In this document: positions 1 to 5,705 of the stretch, one piece after another
Layout: each line of letters opens with the position of its first letter
Numbering within the stretch: the stretch's first letter is position 1
Source of the DNA: Desulfobacterales bacterium
GTDB lineage: Bacteria; Desulfobacterota; Desulfobacteria; Desulfobacterales; C00003060
Reading direction: 5' to 3'
Assembly (NCBI GenBank): GCA_030629475.1
Contig: DAOVOU010000132.1
Coordinates: 1-6,461, forward strand
DNA length: 6,461 nucleotides
The notes under the pieces: model-generated
What the model was told of the DNA's origin: nothing
Seen by the model: only the letters and a program-made list of their open reading frames with translations
Databases searched by the model: none
Position numbers and translations under genes: made by a program

Positions 1-1514
1 CTGGCAGATATCATGTTTGGATCCAATGTCAGGGCCTTTTCATACATGGCAATCGCCATCTTGATGTTTCCCTTTTCCCGGTAGCTCGACCCAAGGCTGG
101 CATAATCTATGGCAGAGTACGGATCTATTTCAACAGCCCGCGTGAGGTTTTCAATGGCCTTGTCATAGTCTTTGAGCTGGAAGTAAGAAAAACCGAGGGT
201 ATTGAAAATCTCTTTAACAGGGCCGAATGTTTCCTTTGCCCTTTCCAACTCAACGAGTGCCTCCTCATACTCGCCGAGGCTATTATGACATGTGCCCATG
301 TAAATCAGAATCCTGACCAAGTCCTCCTGTTGGGGCTTCAGACGAACAGCCCTTGAAAATCTCTCAAGGGCCATACGATAGTCTCCCTTTTCAAAACAAC
401 AAAGCCCTGTGTGGAAGTGGAAATAGTCCTGGTCGTGGTATGTATGCTCGGCCCTGTCAAAGGCTTCAAGGGCCTGATCATGGCGGCCGATCTTTGTGTA
501 GCTGAGCCCGAGTCTAAAACATATGGAAGCAGCTTCTTCAATTGGAGACAGCTTAAAGGATTTCTTGTAGTTTTCTATGGCCCGAACATGGTTTTTCGCC
601 TCCTGGTTCAACGTTCCAAAATGATAAAGCAACCCTCCAACCTCATGTGCCGCTGCTTTCGGCAGGGGCAAATCTGAAAAGGATTCAACCACCCGCTCCC
701 TGCACCCAAGACAGTCTCTTTGTGAGTTGCCGTGTTCATAGTACCGAGCCATGATATCATCCACGCTGAGGTTTTCGTAAATGTTCGCAAGGCTCTCCTT
801 TTTGAGAAACGCATCGATACAGGGATAGACCATGCCGTCTTGGGCGGAGACAATAAGGGCGGGAGGGCATGGGTCAGTCATGAATACGGCGCCAGACTCT
901 AATTTTGCAGATGAATCATGTACGATGTCCTGATGATACAGATTGCATACGATCTCAGCCGCTTCTCCGGAGTTGCCATGCCCGTAATAGACCTTTTCCG
1001 TCCTGGCCAGGAGATCTTCATCTTGTGCCAGAAAGAAGGCGCCCATATCCAGGTATAGACTGGGCAACAAAAAAGCGCTTTTGAGCATATCAAGGAGGCC
1101 CATGAGCGAAGCGGGCTCAACCCCATTGTCGGGCACAATAACCGGCAGCAACATGAGCCTCGGGATCTCCTGGTGCATATAGCCCTCCTGGTCGAACTCG
1201 CGAGTTGCCCGCTTCAAGGACTGGTAATAGTACTGGAAATAAAAATCTATTTTCTCCGTAACTGCCTGGGGGACGCGGTGGACAAAATGAACATAGAGCC
1301 GGGCAAAGAGGTTCCCCCTGAGAAACGCGCTCACGTCCTTCTGGATACGTTCCACCCGGGGCATGCCCTCAGGCAGATTCCCGGTGACAAGATAAAGATT
1401 GGATGTCAGGTTCACGTATGAAAACAGGCTCGACAACGTCCGGCAAAGCCTCTCAAGCTGTCCCTCGTCCTGTTTGCCCAGTATCACGTATATTTTTTGT
1501 AAACCTGGCTTCAC
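1..1514 (-). CDS. SPASM-like cysteine motif / TPR repeat protein (3' end outside window)
   Basis: Continuous minus-strand frame giving about 504 residues with no stop before the left edge, so the C-terminus is missing. The start is a GTG at 1514-1512. A strong TAGGAGG ribosome site lies 7 bases upstream, and the GTG overlaps the TGA of the upstream radical SAM gene (GTGA), which suggests translational coupling. Residues 1-200 form a mainly alpha-helical region I do not recognise. Residues 216-271 carry Cys216, a 'Q-D-G-x-V-Y-P-C' stretch ending at Cys232, and a CxxC at Cys268/Cys271. This resembles the SPASM auxiliary iron-sulfur region of radical SAM maturases, but no CxxxCxxC core is present. 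From about residue 287 onward there are six TPR-like units of about 34-36 residues. The last two are the clearest, with DYDKAIENLTRAVEIDP and a following G-N-I-K-M-A-I unit. No signal peptide is visible. Inference: a scaffold or substrate-binding partner of the radical SAM enzyme. The TPR assignment is firm; the cluster-binding role is tentative. Confidence 0.9.
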   Translation of the reverse strand, partial: MKPGLQKIYVILGKQDEGQLERLCRTLSSLFSYVNLTSNLYLVTGNLPEGMPRVERIQKDVSAFLRGNLFARLYVHFVHRVPQAVTEKIDFYFQYYYQSLKRATREFDQEGYMHQEIPRLMLLPVIVPDNGVEPASLMGLLDMLKSAFLLPSLYLDMGAFFLAQDEDLLARTEKVYYGHGNSGEAAEIVCNLYHQDIVHDSSAKLESGAVFMTDPCPPALIVSAQDGMVYPCIDAFLKKESLANIYENLSVDDIMARYYEHGNSQRDCLGCRERVVESFSDLPLPKAAAHEVGGLLYHFGTLNQEAKNHVRAIENYKKSFKLSPIEEAASICFRLGLSYTKIGRHDQALEAFDRAEHTYHDQDYFHFHTGLCCFEKGDYRMALERFSRAVRLKPQQEDLVRILIYMGTCHNSLGEYEEALVELERAKETFGPVKEIFNTLGFSYFQLKDYDKAIENLTRAVEIDPYSAIDYASLGSSYREKGNIKMAIAMYEKALTLDPNMISA

Positions 1515-2794
1515 GACACAATCCTCCTACCCCTGTCACGGGAATGGGCTCGCCACAGGGCCTGGATCTTCTGAATATCGCTGTAAACCATGTGATCGGT
1601 TTCGTACTGACACCCAATGGAAAGATACGCCGGCCGCCTGGTGTTCAAGGGGTGTATATTGTAGTTCTCGTAGTGTTGGGCCATGTGGGTCCCAAAATAG
1701 ATTTGCATCTGCTGGGAGTTGGTATTGCCCATGATCTTGACGTTGTTTTTCTTCACAAACTCCAGGGTCTTCAGCGCATCCTCAAAGGTTTCGTAGGGGA
1801 GACCGAAGATAGTGAAAAGCTCCACCTCTATATCCTCACTCTGGGCCAGGCTGATCGCCTCAGCTACAGTTTGAACCGATATATGCTTGCCGAGCCTTGC
1901 CAGAACCCGTTCTGAGGCCGACTCCAACCCAAAGGCAATGGTGCTCACACCCGCCCGTTTCATCTTCTTCATCACCTCTGGATTTACAAGGTCTGCCCGC
2001 GTTTGTAGCCACATTTCGGTTTCAAGGCCCTCTGTCAGTATCCTGTCAAGAAGCCCTATGAGACGTGCCGGCTTAAAGGAAATATTCGGATCGGCAAACC
2101 AGAGCCTCCTCACCCCCTTTTTCCTTATCCACCTAATTTCCTCAATGACCCTATCGACGGAATGAAAGCTTACCTTGTGCTTGAAGGCATGGGGGGTGTA
2201 GCAGTATATGCAGTGGTGGGGGCATCCGCGAGATGTGAGCATGATGGCCTCCCTCATACATGAGTAGTCAAAAACGTTGTCCAGATATGGAGACGGATAA
2301 TGATCCAGGTCGGTTAAGCCCTCAAGCTCGGCCGTATCATAGACAGCACCACCAGCATTTTTGTAACTGACGCCCGAAAGGTCCGAAAAAGGCGTCCCGT
2401 TTTCGATAGCCCGCGCGATTCCCAACAGCGTCACCTCACCCGAAGATCGACATATATAGTCGATTTCAGGCAGTCCGGCAAAGGCGGCAGAGGGCATAAA
2501 GGTGGCCTGCGGGCCACCAATGGCTATTTTGATATTGGTGTTTACCGATTTTATGAACCTGGCAAGGCCGATCACATAGAGCATGGTTCTCTGATAGGCC
2601 GTGAGTCCGACCAACGCAGGTTGAAAGCTACTGACGAACTGGTGAAGGCTGGCACGGGAGACGGACGTGTCCTCTCCGAGAGTCAATATCTTGACAGTGA
2701 ACCCCTTGGATTTGAGAAAGGACGCAATGTATCCCAGGGAAATCGGGGGCGAGGCCGGAGCAAAAGGATTTATTTCAATCAGGAGAACATTCAC
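1511..2794 (-). CDS. Radical SAM protein with N-terminal B12-binding-like domain
   Basis: A complete 427-residue protein. Residues 1-135 look like the cobalamin-binding domain found before class B/BchE-like radical SAM cores: an 'LLIEINP' first strand, 'PPISLGYIASFL' at 16-27, 'IAIGGPQATF' at 90-99 and an 'SSGE' at 117-120. The classical DxHxxG lower-ligand motif is absent. The radical SAM core has CPHHCIYC with Cys191, Cys195 and Cys198 for the [4Fe-4S] cluster that cleaves S-adenosylmethionine. It also has 'FGLESASERVL' (289-299) and 'FTIFGLPYET' (327-336), typical of the Elp3/MiaB-like fold. There is no C-terminal cysteine cluster; only a lone Cys395 is present. The start is a GTG at 2794: an in-frame stop lies about 30 bases upstream, and the next Met is at residue 71, inside the domain. 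No good ribosome site is seen. The downstream TPR gene overlaps by 4 bases. The substrate is unknown; related families do methylation, methylthiolation or ring formation, and the sequence does not decide between them. Confidence 0.93.
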   Translation of the reverse strand: MNVLLIEINPFAPASPPISLGYIASFLKSKGFTVKILTLGEDTSVSRASLHQFVSSFQPALVGLTAYQRTMLYVIGLARFIKSVNTNIKIAIGGPQATFMPSAAFAGLPEIDYICRSSGEVTLLGIARAIENGTPFSDLSGVSYKNAGGAVYDTAELEGLTDLDHYPSPYLDNVFDYSCMREAIMLTSRGCPHHCIYCYTPHAFKHKVSFHSVDRVIEEIRWIRKKGVRRLWFADPNISFKPARLIGLLDRILTEGLETEMWLQTRADLVNPEVMKKMKRAGVSTIAFGLESASERVLARLGKHISVQTVAEAISLAQSEDIEVELFTIFGLPYETFEDALKTLEFVKKNNVKIMGNTNSQQMQIYFGTHMAQHYENYNIHPLNTRRPAYLSIGCQYETDHMVYSDIQKIQALWRAHSRDRGRRIVS

Positions 2795-2803
2795 TGCACC
2801 AAA

Positions 2804-2831
2804 TCTATAGGAAATAGAGGCCTATGGTCAA
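2804..2831 (-). promoter_or_regulatory. Candidate sigma70-type promoter for the radical SAM/TPR unit
   Basis: On the minus strand TTGACC (2831-2826, 5 of 6 to the -35 consensus) is followed after 16 bases by TATAGA (2809-2804, 4 of 6 to the -10 consensus). Transcription would begin around 2798-2795, within a few bases of the GTG start at 2794. The message would then be nearly leaderless, which agrees with the missing ribosome site. This is pattern matching only. Confidence 0.4.
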
Positions 2832-2924
2832 GGGAAAATTGGGGTTGCCCTGGAACAAGAACGTGTTATAAAGAAAACTGTGTTTGTATGACGAGTTAAA
2901 AGGACGTAGGGGCTTCGTAGCAAT

Positions 2925-2963
2925 TTGGAGTATTGGAGTACTCCAACACTCCATCATTCCATG
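2925..2963. repeat. Octamer-based inverted repeat (TTGGAGTA / ACTCCAAC type)
   Basis: Two exact tandem octamers TTGGAGTA (2925-2940) abut three complementary-sense octamers: ACTCCAAC, ACTCCATC and ATTCCATG (2940-2963, sharing base 2940). The inner arms 2926-2939 and 2940-2953 are 14-bp inverted repeats with one mismatch and no spacer, so a hairpin or cruciform could form. There is no T-tract after the stem, so it is not a canonical terminator. Confidence 0.8.
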
Positions 2964-2965
2964 TG
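2947..2965. repeat. Direct repeat copy A (CACtCCATCATTCCATGTG)
   Basis: A 19-base segment that recurs at 3146-3164 with 18 of 19 identical bases. The two copies bracket the heptamer hairpin element at 3001-3079. It overlaps the right side of the octamer repeat, so the similarity may simply reflect shared octamer units. Confidence 0.7.
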
Positions 2966-3000
2966 TAAATCAAGATTGTTGGTTATTGAGTTCAATTGCG

Positions 3001-3079
3001 AGGTGTCAGTGTTCAGGTTTCAGGTTTCAGCTCTTCAAGTTTCTCGATCCTGACACCTGAAACCCGAAACCTGACACCT
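3001..3079. repeat. Heptamer hairpin element, copy 1 (short form)
   Basis: The left arm has four tandem heptamers (AGGTGTC, AGTGTTC, AGGTTTC, AGGTTTC; 3001-3028) plus AG. A 19-base spacer at 3031-3049 contains GTTTCTCG. The right arm has four complementary heptamers (CTGACAC, CTGAAAC, CCGAAAC, CTGACAC; 3050-3077) plus CT. The two 30-base arms pair at 26 of 30 positions. A longer copy in the same orientation lies at 5424-5570. Four T residues follow on the plus strand, but the element lies between divergent genes, so a terminator role for either gene is unlikely. Confidence 0.85.
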
Positions 3080-3140
3080 TTTCCCCAAAGCTAAATACGT
3101 AGCCAGACGGACATGGATTTTCTCATTGCCAACAGCCGTG

Positions 3141-3167
3141 ATTCACACCCCATCATTCCATGTGAAT
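3141..3167. promoter_or_regulatory. Dyad upstream of the acyl-CoA synthetase (ATTCACA-N13-TGTGAAT)
   Basis: A perfect 7-bp inverted repeat, ATTCACA at 3141-3147 and TGTGAAT at 3161-3167, with 13 bases between and centred about 80 bases before the synthetase start. It could be an operator for a dimeric regulator. It overlaps direct repeat copy B, so it may instead be part of repeat debris. No convincing promoter was found next to it. Confidence 0.3.
3146..3164. repeat. Direct repeat copy B (CACcCCATCATTCCATGTG)
   Basis: Matches 2947-2965 at 18 of 19 bases, 199 bases downstream of it. It contains octamer-type units (ACCCCATC, ATTCCATG) like those of the inverted repeat at 2925-2963, but lacks the opposite arm. 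Confidence 0.7.
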
Positions 3168-3233
3168 GGCACAACTCAGGGACCACCAATAGACGTATCA
3201 TTTCAATAAGTTGTAGAAATTCCAGGATCTCAG

Positions 3234-5327
3234 ATGTTACAACACTTTTTTAATCCATCCTCTGTGGCTGTGATCGGGGCCTCGCAAAATCCTGCCAAGA
3301 TTGGTTACGACATCCTGAACAATATAGTCCAGTACGGTTATGGCGGTGCTATCTACCCAATAAACCCCAGGGCCCCAGAGATCCTGGGGCACAAGGCATA
3401 TCCGGACCTCGCTTCAGTGCCTTCCGAGATAGATCTTGCGGTCGTTGCCGTACCTGCTGCAGCGGTTATGGGTGTTTTGGAGCAGTGCGGCAGGAAGGGG
3501 GTTGATTCAGTCATTGTCATTACGGCTGGCTTTAAGGAAACCGGACCACAAGGCACGCGCCTGGAAGAGGAGCTGCTCATGCGGGCCAGGGAGCTTGACG
3601 TTCGGGTCGTCGGTCCCAATTGCCTGGGGATTATTGATACGGCGGGCGACCTGAATGCCTCTTTTGCGGCCGGCATGCCCCTTGCCGGGCATATCGGTTT
3701 TTTTTCCCAATCCGGGGCCCTGTGTGTGGCCATCCTCGATTGGGCCCTGGGGGAAAATGTTGGCTTTTCAAGGTTTGTGAGCCTGGGCAACAAGATGGAT
3801 ATCTCAGAAACAGAGGTCATGCTTTCCATGGGCCAGGATGAAAATACACGGGTAATCCTGGGGTATTTGGAAAGCATTGAGGACGGGCCACGTTTTATGA
3901 AGGCGGCTCGCCAGGTCTCCAAAACAAAACCGATTATTATCATTAAGTCAGGCACCACAAGCGCAGGGGCCAAGGCCGCTTCTTCTCACACCGGCGCTTT
4001 GGCGGGGTCGGAGCATGCCTATCGCGCGGCTTTCAAGCAGTCCGGCATTATACAGCCTGAATCGACCCAGGCCCTTTTTGGATACGCCATGGCTTTTGCC
4101 AGTCAACCCCTGCCAAAAGGCCGGAATCTTGCCATCATTACCAATTCCGGGGGGCCGGGCATCCTGGCCGCAGACGCCTGTGACCGGAGCTCCCTTCATC
4201 TTATTCCAACCCGCAAGGAGACTGCAGACCGCCTCCGAGAATTCCTTCCGTCCACGGCATCGCTGTATAATCCCATAGATATCATTGGTGATGCCTCGCA
4301 TGAAAGATACGAGAAAACCCTTGAGGTCATCCTGAAAGATGAGTTGATCCACGCTGTGCTGATACTCTTGACCCCAACTGCAGCCGTGGACCCAGAAGCT
4401 GTTGCGCAGGGAATCGTGGGCCTGGCCAAGGATGCTGAAAAACCGATCATGACTGCTTTCATGGGGGAAAAACGGGTGAGGGGAGCTCGCAAGATCTTCC
4501 AGGATCATGCCATACCCGCCTATGATTATCCGGAGGATGCTGTGGCAGCCATGGACGCAATGCTTTCCTATCGCCAGTGGCTGGAAGAGCCTGAAAGACA
4601 ACACCAGCGTTTTGAGGCAGACACTGGTAAGGCACGAAAGCTCTTTGCCTCGGTTGTCAAGCAGCACCGGCACGATCTGATTGAAAGTGAAGCACGCGAG
4701 ATCCTGAAAGCCTATGGATTCAGACTTCCTGAAAGTCGCATTGCCAGAACCACCAAGGGGGCTGTAAGAGCGGCTTCAGAGATCGGGTATCCGGTTGTGA
4801 TGAAGATTGCCTCGCCCGATGTGCTCCACAAAAGCGATATGGGGGGCGTTCGCGTCGGACTTGAAACGGACGTCATGGTGGAAGAAGCTTTTTTTGATAT
4901 AACCTCTAACATTCAACTACGGCAACCTGAGGCACGGATCCTGGGCGTGATGGTTCAAGAAATGATACCACAGGGCAAAGAAGTTATCCTGGGCATTACC
5001 CGGGACATCCAGTTTGGCCCTATGATCATGTTCGGCCTCGGCGGGATCTATGTGGAAGTCTTAAAAGACGTGGCCTTTCGAATCGCCCCGTTGAGCGTGG
5101 AGGAAGCCGATGCCATGATTCGTGACATCCGATCGTTCCCTTTGCTGCGCGGGGTGCGGGGCGAGGCACCTGCCGATATCGAAGGGATCCGCGATGCACT
5201 GCTGAGGCTGTCTCAGATGGCCATAGACTTCCCTGAAATCATCGAGGCAGATATCAACCCACTCCTGGTGTGCCCCGAGGGTCAGGGGGCGGTGGCCGTG
5301 GATGCCAGGATTACCATACAGGAGTGA
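3234..5327 (+). CDS. ADP-forming acyl-CoA synthetase (acetate-CoA ligase type), fused alpha-beta
   Basis: Reversible conversion of acyl-CoA + ADP + Pi to acid + ATP + CoA in the cytoplasm. In anaerobes it conserves energy when acetate or other acids are released, or it activates acids. All 697 residues are present. Residues 1-130 are a Rossmann CoA-binding domain ('FFNPSSVAVIGAS', 'VVGPNCLGI'). Residues 155-285 are a succinyl-CoA-synthetase-like domain with 'FSQSGAL' and the phosphohistidine loop 'SSHTGALAG' (His252). A second ligase-CoA domain follows, with 'ITNSGGPG' at 302-309. From about 483 to 695 there is an ATP-grasp domain with 'HKSDMGGV' (His532, matching the second phospho-relay histidine) and 'EADINPLLV' (671-679). 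No GNAT acetyltransferase domain is present, unlike Pat-type fusions. The ATG start has AGGA at 3224-3227, and an in-frame stop lies just upstream. The frame is intact. Substrate preference (acetate, branched or aryl acids) cannot be read from the sequence. The DRTGG gene lies 378 bases downstream on the same strand. Confidence 0.95.
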   Translation: MLQHFFNPSSVAVIGASQNPAKIGYDILNNIVQYGYGGAIYPINPRAPEILGHKAYPDLASVPSEIDLAVVAVPAAAVMGVLEQCGRKGVDSVIVITAGFKETGPQGTRLEEELLMRARELDVRVVGPNCLGIIDTAGDLNASFAAGMPLAGHIGFFSQSGALCVAILDWALGENVGFSRFVSLGNKMDISETEVMLSMGQDENTRVILGYLESIEDGPRFMKAARQVSKTKPIIIIKSGTTSAGAKAASSHTGALAGSEHAYRAAFKQSGIIQPESTQALFGYAMAFASQPLPKGRNLAIITNSGGPGILAADACDRSSLHLIPTRKETADRLREFLPSTASLYNPIDIIGDASHERYEKTLEVILKDELIHAVLILLTPTAAVDPEAVAQGIVGLAKDAEKPIMTAFMGEKRVRGARKIFQDHAIPAYDYPEDAVAAMDAMLSYRQWLEEPERQHQRFEADTGKARKLFASVVKQHRHDLIESEAREILKAYGFRLPESRIARTTKGAVRAASEIGYPVVMKIASPDVLHKSDMGGVRVGLETDVMVEEAFFDITSNIQLRQPEARILGVMVQEMIPQGKEVILGITRDIQFGPMIMFGLGGIYVEVLKDVAFRIAPLSVEEADAMIRDIRSFPLLRGVRGEAPADIEGIRDALLRLSQMAIDFPEIIEADINPLLVCPEGQGAVAVDARITIQE

Positions 5328-5332
5328 TACGC

Positions 5333-5360
5333 GATTGCGGATTTTGGATTGCGGATTTTG
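5333..5360. repeat. 14-bp perfect tandem duplication (GATTGCGGATTTTG x2)
   Basis: Two exact head-to-tail copies, 5333-5346 and 5347-5360, starting five bases after the synthetase stop codon. Each copy divides into two heptamers (GATTGCG, GATTTTG), so the period of seven seen in the neighbouring hairpin element appears here too. Confidence 0.85.
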
Positions 5361-5399
5361 GAGGGAAAATTCGGCATCGTTCATTTTCGCCACAAAGTA

Positions 5400-5411
5400 G
5401 TTTACACTTTT
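5400..5411. repeat. Left arm of a 12-bp inverted repeat (GTTTACACTTTT)
   Basis: Exact reverse complement of AAAAGTGTAAAC at 5617-5628. The two arms enclose the long heptamer hairpin element, with outer ends 229 bases apart. Pairing stops abruptly on both sides of the 12 bases. Confidence 0.65.
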
Positions 5412-5423
5412 TTTCACCACTCC

Positions 5424-5570
5424 AGGTTTGGGGTTTCAGGTTTCAGTGTTCAGGTTTCAGTGTTCAGGTTTCAGGTTTCAGGTTTCAGGTTTCAGTGTTC
5501 AGGTGTCAGGTTTCAGGTTTCAGATCTTGCGTTTCTCGCTCTTGACACCTGACACCTGACACCTGACACC
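5424..5570. repeat. Heptamer hairpin element, copy 2 (long form)
   Basis: The left arm has 14 tandem heptamers (5424-5521), mostly AGGTTTC, with AGTGTTC at three places and single AGGTGTC, GGGTTTC and AGGTTTG variants. A 19-base spacer at 5524-5542 contains GTTTCTCG. The right arm is four exact TGACACC heptamers (5543-5570). The orientation is the same as copy 1 at 3001-3079, and the spacer has the same length and the same TCTT...GTTTCTCG core. The arms are unequal: 14 units against four, so only the inner left units can pair. The right arm is followed by A residues rather than T, so it is not a canonical terminator for the synthetase gene. Repeat-derived reading frames here are not genes. 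Confidence 0.88.
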
Positions 5571-5616
5571 AAAAAGTACGAACAAAAGAATTTATCTCTT
5601 GGCGCCCGCATTCTTG

Positions 5617-5628
5617 AAAAGTGTAAAC
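5617..5628. repeat. Right arm of the 12-bp inverted repeat (AAAAGTGTAAAC)
   Basis: Partner of GTTTACACTTTT at 5400-5411. It lies 46 bases after the end of the heptamer element and 77 bases before the DRTGG gene start. Confidence 0.65.
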
Positions 5629-5652
5629 CGAGGAATGAAGGATGCCTATTTT

Positions 5653-5681
5653 TTGAAATTAGTTATCTGAAAAACTATGTG
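5653..5681 (+). promoter_or_regulatory. Weak candidate promoter for the DRTGG gene
   Basis: TTGAAA (5653-5658, 5 of 6 to -35) is followed after 17 bases by TATGTG (5676-5681, only 3 of 6 to -10). It would give a leader of roughly 15-20 bases containing the AAGGGGG ribosome site at 5690-5696. The -10 match is poor; cotranscription with the synthetase gene is equally possible. Confidence 0.25.
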
Positions 5682-5705
5682 GCAGTGATAAGGGGGCAAA
5701 AGAAA

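Larger units (their letters stand above)
2795..3233. other. Divergent intergenic region, 439 bases, repeat-rich
   Basis: No protein or RNA gene is supported here. From left to right it holds the candidate leftward promoter, the octamer inverted repeat, the short heptamer hairpin element, the ATTCACA/TGTGAAT dyad and the synthetase ribosome site. Much of it is repeat, leaving about 65 bases (3168-3233) next to the synthetase gene in which I see no clear promoter. Confidence 0.8.
5328..5705. other. Intergenic region between synthetase and DRTGG genes, 378 bases, repeat-rich
   Basis: No gene is supported here. It holds the 14-bp tandem duplication, the long heptamer hairpin element inside a 12-bp inverted repeat, and a short AT-rich stretch before the DRTGG start that carries the weak candidate promoter and the AAGGGGG ribosome site. 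No stem followed by a T-tract was found after the synthetase stop. Confidence 0.8.

Noticed and set aside
1399..1915. Plus-strand frames of 111 and 170 codons
   Set aside because: They run antisense across the junction of two well-supported minus-strand genes and show no domain motif.
3001..3082. Heptamer hairpin followed by TTTT as an intrinsic terminator
   Set aside because: It lies between the starts of divergent genes, so no plus-strand gene in view ends there. The T run is short and the long spacer makes a weak terminator loop.
3698..3705. Run of eight T inside the synthetase gene as a slippage site or sequencing frameshift
   Set aside because: The frame stays open and encodes the conserved FFSQSG motif directly after the run, so there is no sign of a frameshift.
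3353..4673. Long minus-strand frames of 206 and 241 codons
   Set aside because: They lie opposite the intact, motif-rich synthetase gene, have low-complexity or unrecognisable translations, and are antisense shadows.
5270..5552. Two plus-strand reading frames (91 and 67 codons) rich in Val-Ser-Gly-Phe-Arg-Phe-Gln repeats
   Set aside because: The repeats are a direct translation of the heptamer array. The frames overlap the synthetase end or start without a ribosome site and resemble no protein.
5424..5570. Heptamer array as a CRISPR array
   Set aside because: Units are only 7 bases with no unique spacers between them, and no cas genes are present.
5635..5670. Eleven-codon ORF starting ATGAAGGATGCC
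   Set aside because: The GAGGA before it is too close to the ATG to serve as a ribosome site, and the peptide has no recognisable feature.
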